From the NCBI RefSeq assembly GCF_010389155.1, contig NC_057763.1, positions 35,942,645-36,006,644 on the forward strand: 64,000 nucleotides of DNA, in the 5' to 3' direction. The DNA comes from Erigeron canadensis. Lineage: Eukaryota > Streptophyta > Magnoliopsida > Asterales > Asteraceae. Of this stretch, positions 35,602-45,624 are shown in pieces; position 1 is the stretch's first letter; each line of letters opens with the position of its first letter. The notes below the pieces were generated by a model. The model did not search any database. It was given only the letters and a program-made list of their open reading frames with translations, and was not told the DNA's origin. A program made the position numbers and the translations under genes.

Positions 35602-37993
35602 GTCCGTTTTCATCTTTCATTTCACCAAAAGCTTGTTTTTCAAATATTCTTTAAGTTGATCTATATATAATTGATTTGTGTTTAGGGTAGATATGGATTG
35701 TTTTGGTAATGGGTCAAATTAATTACCTTAGGTAAAAAGCAGATGTTGTTTTGAATGCCTAATTGATTCTAAACTTCTGTAGTATATGTTCTTGCTACAG
35801 GCTGGGTGTTCATCATATATAACCTTTTCTTGTCGTGCTATTTTGAGGAGTCTCAAATTAGTGAATTACTGAAGATTCAGTCCGAACGTGAATCTAATAT
35901 TTACAATTGGTGTATATAATATATATTGCCATTTTTATCCACTTTATTACGTATTTTTAGTAGAAAAAGAATGGTTACACGAGTATATTTTATAATGTTT
36001 TATAGTGTACAGTACGTTGATGTTTGAACATATGATATTCGTGTAATGTGTGGGATCAAAGTCAGAAGAATAGGGTTGGGATTCTTCAACGGCTTTTTGA
36101 CGAGAATGAGGGATGAAGCCCCTTGGCAAAGAAAAAGCTCCATTCAAGTAGTTCTGTTCGGATTAATTAGACCAGAACGAATGCGATTGGATAAACGATA
36201 TGATATATAGAGATCGGTTGTAGGTAAAATTTACTCTTCTAAATGTAAAGGTAATTAATTTGAAGAGAAAAAGAAAATAGAAGCAAAAGGGTAAGGATGG
36301 TGATCGAGCTAGGCTCCACACTTTGTTCACTATGTATACGCCCCTCAGTTGTTTAGTGATGAATGAAAATCCGAATGCCTGTTTAATAATGTAGACGAGA
36401 AAGCATTGTCAGTTAATTACGTAATTAAGAGCATCTATTTTAGCTCATCATGGGACCGTCTTAATTTGTAATGCAAGTATATGCTAATTCATCTTGTAGT
36501 TGCATGCTTCTATTTTGGCATAAGATTTTTGCTTGATGTGAGTGAAAGAGTTTAAATCAATCAATAAGTTAATTACTGATCGAATACAACAACAAATTAA
36601 ATATATATTTTATTTTATTTTTTGTGTTTTATTGATGAACTTCGAGAACATATAAAAGATGCGAGTGGGAAGCGTGGACGCGAAAGTACATAGATGATGC
36701 CGTGTAAATCTAGGCGCATATACAAAAACAACGAGAATTATAAGACAGTCAACAAACATGTATCAATTTATACCCTTAGTTATATAGTATGCTAGTCCTA
36801 ATACCCGATATACGGTAGTTATATAGATTGTATCATAAAAAATTTTGAATATGTCTCATACATGATTCGTGAGTATGAAATAAACTATTATTAAAGTAAA
36901 TAGATGATCGAAACTAAATTATAATAAACAATAATGTTAAATATAATATATGTTTAGTTAAAGTTTGGATTTATCTTAAATTGTTAGAACCACATCAAAC
37001 TCGAAACTTGTAAGCATGGTAGATGAAGGCAAATAACATTGTGATTTCAGATCGTATTTTTAAAGTATTCATGCTAATAACTTATTACAGTTATTATAAT
37101 AAGTAATAAAATTTGAAAATTTGAGAAAGAAAAAGAGACAATTTAATAATGAGAAAACGATTAATCAAATAAGGTTGTAATGTCTTTTGTATTAATAAAA
37201 CTTAGATTTTAATTCTAAGTCTAATAAGGAAATTGAATTTATATACAACTAAAAAAACTAATTTAACAAAATAAATAAATTAAAAGGACACGTGTCGATC
37301 AATGATTGCGCCATGTGTCGTTTCAAGAACATATCAATTCTGTTTTAGTTTATTGGTAAATCTAAAAGTTAGTATTTGATTACAATTAGGTAATTATGAA
37401 TTAGAAATCTTTTTTCAATTATACTAAAAGTGACACATGTCGTACAAAAAATGCGCCAAGTATCGATTAAAAAAATACACCATCCTGTTTTGGTATATTG
37501 GTAGTTTGGTACCCTTAGTTAGTTATGCCAAAAAAACATAAGATTTTCAGCCCATATGATTTTACCACGATGAACTAAACCCATCAATATATATTATTCA
37601 CGTGGCAATATGCGGTCCAACAAGCTAGCAGGTCCAAACGATCATGGCCGGGGTCATGATCAACCATGTGTCCATGTGTATCTAGAATATATGCTTTGAT
37701 TGTTTTCAACAAAATTGATATAGAATGTCAAAAATATCTTTAACAATTAATAATTAAATAATTAAACTACTCGTAATTAATTTATCCATGTATAGTACGT
37801 ATCAGGTATCTCTCTAGCTACATGTATCTAGTCAATTAGTTAGTTGATTATCATATTTAAATTAAGTAGAAGCCTGGAACGTACAACCGTTTCTCGATGA
37901 GACCTTGTAAGGATTACTCGTAATTCTAGCCATTGAGGTTTCTAAGAACCTGATCATGTATATCTAACACGTCGTTTTATCTGTACATATATA

Positions 37994-38319
37994 CTAGATT
38001 GGTGCCCGCACAATGCAGCAGCGATAACTGCGACAGTGATGATGTAGTTATTAACGTAAAAATATTTTCATTATGGTCGGGAACATGATGAATTGTTGCG
38101 TGAGACATGAAAGGGGGAAGACGGGGTACGAATTTTGAGTTAGGGTTTTGCAATGTGTTTCTGCGTTAGGAAGAAATAGAGATTGAATTATTTAAGGACA
38201 TTGTAGCCACATTCTATAAAATAAAAATAAGGATGTATTAAGATGGAGGATAAATGTGTCATTTCATGTTCTTAAAATTAAGGAAGGAGAGGGGAGTTTG
38301 TTTTATAAAGGAGTATAGA
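37994..38319 (-). mobile_element. Helitron-like non-autonomous element, well-preserved ends
   Basis: On the minus strand it starts A|TCTATACTCCTTTATAAAAC and ends TGCTGCATTGTGCGGGCACC...CTAG|T. Both host-site bases (A before, T after) and the GC-rich stem about 15 bases before the end fit a Helitron. Length 326 bp, no coding capacity. Confidence 0.6.
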
Positions 38320-38371
38320 TATTGATCACGTACTAAAAGCTGATCAATAGTTATTTGATAAATTAAGAAGA

Positions 38372-38374
38372 GGG

Positions 38375-38409
<35 letters not shown>
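38372..38409 (+). repeat. Compound (CT)n(TA)n microsatellite
   Basis: About ten CT units run directly into about ten TA units. Confidence 0.85.
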
Positions 38410-39236
38410 GGTTTTAGGTAAAATAATATTAAAGTAAAACAAATAAAGCAATAGGTTTCTCTACACCGAAAATCTCTACACCGAAAATCATCATGCATCT
38501 TGAAAATCATCATCTTATCCATATATATTTGTATCATTTAGTTTAGTTTGCCATGCATGCAGCAAAGTGATGTATGATCCACTGCTAGAGCTAATTTTTT
38601 TTTGGGTAAATGGGCTACCCCAATGATATATTAAAACGACGAATTGAAATCACTATTAAGTACATAGAATGGGGATGTATACGAGATTTGTCACATTATA
38701 TCCCATGTCATTGATTATACGAGATTTGTCACATTATATATAGAATAATACGAGTAATAATAATATATCTCATTCTATAAGGGTAGTGATATATATACAA
38801 TAATTTTTTGTTATTTACAACAACTATACATATTATACTGTACAGTGTACAACTGTATAAAACAAACGTTGTGAAAAGTTAAAAGTCGTCGTAGTTTTAT
38901 CATTTCCTATTCTGTAAAGAGAAATTCAAAGGGTGCCTAGAAGTGCATCTTTGTAGGTGTATTAAAAATAAGTGCTTTCTTGAAATAAGCAATGTTATGC
39001 ACCTAAACTGCACTTTGGTTTTCAATAATATATACTCGTAGTACTTTGAACCATTCATTACTGAGCACCAGCTAGCAAGGATAGGTCTTTTAAGACAACT
39101 AAAAGTTCAGTACGAGAATATGAAAATAAAATAAGACAAAATAGACAAACGATAAAGTTATTGAAAATAAAAGACAACCCCCGCCACCACCGGCTGCTTG
39201 ACCCGATATTCACTACTGCCAGACTGCATGCTGTTC

Positions 39237-39940
39237 TTATGCAAGCTCGGTAACTTTTCCAAGTGCAACTGTTGTGCCTGTGCAGCAGAGAACAGCCAAA
39301 AGAATCAATAATTAAACTGCCTCAACTTTTATGCATGGATAAAGAGGTAATTAAAAATGAACAAACACAATTAAAAATGGATTGATTAAAGCTGCAGGCA
39401 GCTTCCACCCATGCCACCAAGGTAGTCAAAAAGTGTGAACCTCTCAAGCTGTTGAGAATGAGAATATTTTTCAATGGATACCATAGTAGACACCTTGAAA
39501 AGACAAATACCACAGGTTACGATCGAGAAGTAGTAGATAAACATGGAGACTACAATAAGTAGTACTAAAACAGATCGAGTATCATACATCAATACCAACT
39601 AACCTGGATACGGCATAAGCAAACATTGCCCCTCTTTGCAAAGACCGTCTTCTTTTTCTTTTCAACTGGTTCCCCGGTCTTGGGATCGATTAGTTGCATA
39701 ATATCGAGAATCTCACATTCCTTGACAGCAGAATGGATGTGCAGTACAGCCCAGCGGTAATAAGGATCTGAAAGAATACCGGCACCAAGGACCACATCAT
39801 AACCAATTAAGCATATATACAATAAGAAGAATGATCAGAATGAACAAAGACAAAAAGAGCGATAGTAAAATGGGCTTTACCTTATCCACGACAAAAAGCT
39901 TGGCAGTGAAGGTGTGAACCGCAGCTATGGCCGGGTTTCT
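39237..39940 (-). pseudogene. 3' part of an eRF3-type translation release factor gene, frameshifted
   Basis: Minus-strand segments match the last domain of eRF3 (GTP-binding release factor subunit, EF-Tu domain III). An exon at 39881-39940 (HTFTAKLFVVDK) has a good GT donor. After an acceptor near 39774 the sequence first reads ILITAG, then changes frame into AVLHIHSAVKECEI, consistent with a 7-nt loss where family members have a Tyr-Lys pair. IDPKTGEPVEKKKK and VCLCRIQ follow, then across a second intron VSIEKYSHSQQLERFTL, and finally TTVALGKVTELA with a stop at 39237-39239. The 5' two thirds of the gene, with the GTPase domain, are absent. Introns are retained, so it came from genomic DNA. 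HBS1 is a less likely relative because AVLHIHS and VCRIQ are eRF3 signatures. Confidence 0.75.
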
Positions 39941-40825
39941 CTGCATAATGATCGAGTTACCAACAAAGAGGGATGAAGCTATGAATGTGGAAAGACTACG
40001 TTGACCTCATCTTAACAACGCAATGCTATGAAAAGAATATGATGGTCCCAAAAAGAAAAATACTAATAAAGGAAATAAACAAAGAAACGAGCCAGGGTTA
40101 AGTTGATAAGCAGAAAGTGGCTTTTTAGGAGGAATCTGGAAGTTGTGAATGATACAAGACAAGATATGAATATGATGTACGTAGAATGACTGCATTAAAC
40201 CACATGAATAAAAGGGAAGGGGGAAAAAAAATCACGCTGCAGCATACAGAAAATGACTATTTAATTTCGACAACTATTTGATGAATCAGAGAAGAGTAGT
40301 CACTGTCATTGCAAGGTTGGCGGGGGCTAAGCACCCCCTAGTCCCCCTACTAGCTCTACCCCTGCAAGAAAGCCGAAGTTGACATGAACAAGAGGTACTT
40401 TCTTTCTGTTTTGTACTAATATCGATCATTGAAAAAGTCGGCATATATGCTTAGCATTGACCTAGTATTTCTACCCGGCGTTGCCCCGGAAGGAAAACAA
40501 AACTCTCGCGACAACTTTTAAAAAACATTAAGCCGAAAAACAAAATTTGCGTGACAAAAGTTGTGGTCAAAAGTAAGGAAAATGAAACTTTAGTGACAAA
40601 ATTTAGAAAGCAAAAGTTATATGGTAAAAGCAAATAAAAGGAAAACTAGAGCAAGACTTAAAAAAAAAAGTTATGTGGAAAAAATTACAAAAGTTAAGAA
40701 AGGTTCCATAGCGAAAGTTTAATAACTAAAAGTTATGTGTTAAAAATAATAAAGAAATAAACTTTTGATGGGAAAAACTTAAAAACCAAAAGTTATTTGG
40801 CAAAACAAATAAATAAAACAAAAAC

Positions 40826-42615
40826 TGTAAGAACCCAAACTTTTTTAAACAAAATCGAATATTTTTTTTTTTTTATAGCCCACTGCGGCGCAGTGAGGCG
40901 AGACCACCTCCACTGCGGCGCAGTGGAAAACCTCGGCAAAAATGAAAGAAAACTCACTGCGGCGCAGTGGTTTTACTCGGCAACAATTAACCAAAAGCCC
41001 ACTGCGGCGCAGTGAGCTAGGACAGGCTCCCACTGCGGCGCAGTGGGGCTACCTGCAGCAAACCACTTGTTCAAAAATCAGGTTTTCCTGCACTTGACTC
41101 AATTTGTTAAAATCCAAAACACCAATTCAACTTCAACATTTCCAAATTCTAAAACATGACATTTAAAACACACAAATAACCAATACATGGAAATCCTTCC
41201 TTTTTACAAGACCTTTGACTACAAAATAACCCTACTTGGGTAATTGTTAATTTAGTTACAAGTTCTATCGTTACCAACGCTTTCAACGCAACCACAACTT
41301 TTCAGAAGCTTATCAAAAAAAAGAGTGACCAAAGATCAAGTATCAAGAGCCAAAGGGTACCAAAAGGGACTATCTACCCTCAAATTTATCCAACTTGCCA
41401 ACCTTAGCAATGACAAGAACCTTCACTGGAACTTCACTCTTAAACTTCCTTGCCTTTACTACTACCAACTCCTATAAAAGAGTGAACAACTAAAACATAA
41501 GCAACGCTTAGTGAATGCATACACATATAATCATAATCATGTCATTTCAACTTTGTGCATCAAGCACCATACAAGCCTAGCAAGCTAGCCTTTTCATACA
41601 TTTCAAACAACATACATTTATTTTCAACATGGCCATGGATAATTTGGCTAGTAGGAATTTACCCACCTACTAGCTCTTACAAACAAATTGACTAGTAGGA
41701 ATTTACCCACCTATTAGTTCTAACAAACAACTATCAAATGGGCCTTAAACTTGGCTAGTTGACACAATAGGGCTACAAGGTCAACAACTCACTCTTCAAC
41801 ACCTATACATGAATAAACACATATCATCTATGAGTTCCATGACTTAACTACTTACAAACATCTAGTTGCATTCAACAACTCTAAGATTATGGTGTTTGGC
41901 TTCTAAACACTTTTCCAACAAACTCTAAATCCTCATGATAGAATTTTATTTCATGATTTCTAGCCAAACACCACCAAATATGAATATCTTATTATGGGGG
42001 ATTTTCCATTATCAACAACTCTTTAAATCAAACTAACAATTCCTCAATTCAAAATATTAGGGTTCTTCTTGAATTTTTCAATTAACAAAAACCCCCAAAT
42101 TCTATGGTTAAGAACCCTAAATTTCAATAACAAATAAAACTAGGGTTAAGAAATCAATACTTCAAGAATGAAAGACAAAAGATTAGGGCTTTCAATCACA
42201 ATTCTTCCCCCTTTTCTTCTTGAGAAATTCGGCCACCACCACCTCCACACAACCCTCAAATTTCAAATTCTAAATCAATTGGAGATGATTAAAGTTATTG
42301 CTTCAGAATTATAATTCTTTTCTTTTAGTTTTTGAAGCCTCCAATGCATGGATTTGAAGGAAAATATTAGTTAAAGATAGTGAAAAGGGTGAGTGGAAGT
42401 TTGGTGGGAAAACATGAATCATCAAGCTTGGTGGCTGGCTTTTCTCTCTGCTAGTCACGTCCCATGACATAATTTGTGGGTAAAATACCCGCTAGCCACT
42501 AAAGTTCTAACTAAATTAACCCCTTAACTCAAAACAAAATACTAGGAAATTAATTTAATGCCAAAACTACGAAAAGGGTTAATTTTCTTTTACCTTAAAA
42601 TACGGGGATGTTACA
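40826..42615. mobile_element. Solo LTR (1.79 kb) of an LTR retrotransposon, TSD AAAAC
   Basis: Starts TGTAAGAACCC and ends GGGGATGTTACA, giving the TG...CA rule and a TGTAA/TTACA terminal inverted repeat. AAAAC flanks both ends (40821-40825 and 42616-42620), the 5-bp duplication expected of an LTR element. No primer-binding site, polypurine tract or gag-pol sequence is present, so it is a solo LTR left by LTR-LTR recombination. The minus strand start TGTAACATCCCCG looks like common plant LTR starts, so the sense strand may be minus. Superfamily cannot be told. The left 220 bases carry five 15-bp palindromes. Confidence 0.85.
40881..41045. repeat. Five spaced copies of the 15-bp near-palindrome CACTGCGGCGCAGTG
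   Basis: Copies begin at about 40881, 40911, 40955, 40999 and 41030. Each is CACTGCG-G-CGCAGTG, a perfect 7+7 palindrome around one G, and all five are identical. The spacers (about 15-30 bases) are unrelated AT-rich or mixed sequence. The array lies inside the solo LTR and is much more GC-rich than its surroundings. Confidence 0.95.
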
Positions 42616-42817
42616 AAAACTTTGGTGAGAATAGTTAAAAAACTTAAACTTGAAAACAAACTCCGTTAAATACCCTTTTGTAACTACCGTTAGTTATTAG
42701 CAGCCGTTAAGACCGTTAATTAATTTGGGTATGCAATAGCTAGTTGTATCTTATGCATTAGGGGGAATACTTTTAGCTACAGTACTCCCCCCTCACACAC
42801 CGACCTTGAAATTTTAC

Positions 42818-43070
42818 TCGCTCCGTCCCATTTTAATTGTCTTATTTTGACTGATCAAGTCTTTATCTTTTGACTTTTACCATAAATACCTTTATTTGTG
42901 TAGTATATTAGTTAATGAAAATTATATCAATGAAAAGTTTATTTAAAACTCAATCGATTCTTATATGTTATATCAAGTCTTATATAACACAAACAAAAAT
43001 ATTTACGGTCAAAGTTGGGAAAAAAATACTCAAAAAGTCAAACTATGATACTTAATATGGGACGGAGGAA
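42818..43070. mobile_element. Stowaway MITE (Tc1/Mariner type)
   Basis: TA target bases at 42816-42817 and 43071-43072. The inverted ends are CTCGCTCCGTCCCATTTTAA on the left and the complement of TTAATATGGGACGGAGGAA on the right, the classic Stowaway terminus. Length 253 bp, AT-rich and non-coding. Confidence 0.88.
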
Positions 43071-43205
43071 TAGTAGTTATATATAATTAACCTGCATTCC
43101 ATATATCTTTAAGCCCTTTTTAACTGATAAAAATTACATAATGAAGAAACAACACTAATCAAAACAAGTTTGATAGTTGCTAATAATCATCTTTAAGTTT
43201 ACAAG

Positions 43206-43889
43206 TTGGGATGACAAATAAACCCGTACCTGATGGGGAAATCCGAAACCCGACATTTTTGGGCAGGGTCCGGGTATGCGGGTCTTGGGCCGGGTATGGG
43301 GATAATATTAAAATATTTTTGCGGGTTAAGGGACGGTTATAAATTAAAACCCGCATACCCGACCTGTATACCTGAAACCTGTCCCGACCCCGTTTACTCG
43401 ATCCGTATGTATACATTATTATAATAATATTGATAATTTTATTTCCAATAGGTATTTAGATGTATGAAATGCTACCTCATTATTTAACAGTTAATCACAG
43501 ATATCTATACTTCCAAAAACTATTAGCTTGACTGAATGAATATTCCAACATATGGCTATTGTCTTATAATTTATTTGCGTTGTCACTAACAATTTTGCAT
43601 ATGACAACCGAGTCTTGTAACTATAAATTTAATTAATCAAATGGATCAGAGCTCTTGTAACCGTTATAATGGTTAGTAATACGCACTATACATATACATA
43701 CATACATATATATATATATATATCATATTTTTATAAACTAACGGATCCCCGATTACTCGTGGAGAAACTCGTTACCCGACGTTTAGTTAGTAAACGGGTA
43801 CCCGTCGTGTCTGAGTCCGGGTTTGAGACGGAGATTTTTAATTGGATCCGGGTCCGGGATTACTTAAACCCAGCCCGTTGCCATCCCTA
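43206..43889. mobile_element. Non-autonomous hAT element with 8-bp TSD
   Basis: TTTACAAG flanks it at 43198-43205 and 43890-43897. The ends are TTGGGATGACAA and, in reverse complement, TAGGGATGGCAACGGG. The subterminal parts are rich in GGGTATG/CCCGAC repeats, typical of hAT derivatives that bind transposase there. 684 bp, no coding capacity. Confidence 0.85.
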
Positions 43890-44049
43890 TTTACAAGTGG
43901 TTAAAGACCCCAATCAGACTCGGTTTCAGACTTCATTACTATTTGCTAGTAGAGTAATAAATATATCAAATGAAGCTAGTGAAATAATTGGTTAATTGAT
44001 ATGAGTAAATATTTGATGAGTAAGTTATACGTTAACATTCATGTAGTAT

Positions 44050-44203
44050 TATTTAGGGTTGTAAGCGGTTCGGTTTGGTTAGTTAGAAATTTCAAACTGT
44101 TTTTGGGGTTTCGGTTCGGTTAGTTAGAAATTTTGAACCTTTAACTTCGGTTACCCGCAAATCAGTTGTCCGAAAAAGTCCGTTAATTTTGGTTAACCAT
44201 TTA
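44050..44203 (+). mobile_element. Left fragment of another hAT-like repeat
   Basis: TTTAGGGTTGTAAGCGGTTC followed by GGTTCGGTTAG-type repeats resembles the left end of a hAT derivative. The recognisable part stops where the Mutator-like element at 44213 begins, so it may have been interrupted by that insertion. Confidence 0.4.
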
Positions 44204-44212
44204 TTAAAGTTA

Positions 44213-45198
44213 GAGTAAATTACTGAAATAGTACTTGTGGTTTGGTCAAAATTACTAGTTTCATAACTGTTAGATTTAAATTACCCCCATCATACCTATG
44301 GTTTACAATTTCGCACTCGAAAAATACCTTACTCTGACGGTCGTTAGTTGTTTCGTTAAGTAGCCAAACGTGCCTTGCACATGAGGTATGAAACATGTAA
44401 TTCTAAACAAACCAAAGGTACCATCTGTGTAAATTATACTTATTATTTATCAAAAGATTTATTTTTATATTAAATTTAATGTTATTTTAAATAAAACTAT
44501 TATCATTCTAAAATTATTTAAAAACTATTGTTGGTTTACAAACTTTATTATAAATTTATAAAAAAAAATTAATATTATATATAATTATTTTAAAATAAAT
44601 TGTATCAAAATTCTAAGATTATTATTTTAAAAAATATTAATTATTATTATTATCACTAATGGGTTGATAGCTAATTGATAAGGTCTTTGATTTTGTGTTA
44701 TTTCACCAAGGTTCGAGTTCCACGTACTATATTTGATTACTAGCCAAAACATTAATTAATTATTATAATGCTAAAAAAATTATAAAAATAGAATTGATTG
44801 TTTAATAAAAATCATTTTATTAAAAACTCGTTTAGTTAAAATAAAGATTCAGTAATTTACTTAAAAAAGTATTTCATGTAAGAGTATTTTAATATAACAT
44901 TAAAAAAAATAACTCAACTAGAAATGATTTTTATTAAACAATCAATTCAATTTTTATTAAAAAAAGTAACTCAACTAAATTACACGGATGATATCTGTGG
45001 TTCGTTTAATATTACATGTTTCATATCTCACGTGCAAGGCACATTGGCTATTTAATGATACAACTAACGACCGTCCAAGTGAGGTATCTTCGGAGTGTGA
45101 AATTGTAAATCACAGGTATGATGGGCTTAATTTAAATCTAATAGGTATAAAACTAGTAATTTTGACCAAACCACATGTATCATTTCACTAATTTACTT
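44213..45198. mobile_element. Mutator-like element with about 220-bp inverted ends
   Basis: Both ends start (G/A)AGTAAATTA and stay complementary for roughly 220 bases, with the blocks TGTGGTTTGGTCAAAATTAC, AACGACCGTC and GTGCAAGGCAC shared between arms. The flanks are TTAAAGTTA (44204-44212) and TCAAAGTTA (45199-45207), an 8-of-9 match to a 9-bp TSD. The 986-bp element has no transposase. Its centre contains a box-B-like GGTTCGAGTTCC near 44710, perhaps a captured SINE. Confidence 0.8.
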
Positions 45199-45624
45199 TC
45201 AAAGTTATGCTAATATAAAGTATAAGTTTTCAATTATAATAATCAATTTACATTGTATTAATTAATTTTTCTATGTATAATTGTTATTAACTATATTAAT
45301 ATTTTTTTTATAAATAAACTGCATTTTTGAATTATTTGTCTGCAAAAATATAACGTACAGGCTACTTTTTTTAAATAGAATTAAGAAATAAGAAAATAAG
45401 ACTGAACCATAATAGGTCGAAATTTTCACTTGAGCACCAAAAGGTGAACATGTGTTGGAATGTTCAAGGAGACATAATCCATCCTTCTATAAAATCAGCC
45501 ATTTTGAAAAAAAAAAAAAAATTTTAACAGCCAAATTAAAATACTAGTATCATAATGTACGATAATGTATGATTATTACCATGTTAGAAAAGAAAAATGA
45601 AGTAAGAACATCTTCAGCTTTCGT

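Larger units (their letters stand above)
34542..39236. other. Intergenic DNA between transporter and eRF3 relic
   Basis: No intact gene is supported. It holds the ribosomal protein S18 relic (35458-35601), an imperfect repeat pair around 37285-37372 and 37428-37512 (GACAC-TGTCG and TGCGCCA motifs about 140 bases apart), a Helitron-like element (37994-38319), a CT/TA microsatellite (about 38372-38409), and a short 38-bp-spaced duplication near 38678-38740. Confidence 0.5.

Noticed and set aside
35947..36147. 66-residue minus-strand frame beginning MNGAFSLPRGFIPH
   Set aside because: The first 35 residues look protein-like, but there is no recognised family, no continuing exon and no promoter evidence; too weak to list as a gene.
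40881..41045. Regularly spaced short palindromes resembling a CRISPR array
   Set aside because: Only 15 bp long, spacers unequal, no cas genes, and the array lies inside a plant LTR with its own target duplication.
43669..43995. 108-residue plus-strand frame
   Set aside because: Lies mostly within the hAT element at 43206-43889 and translates its subterminal repeats.
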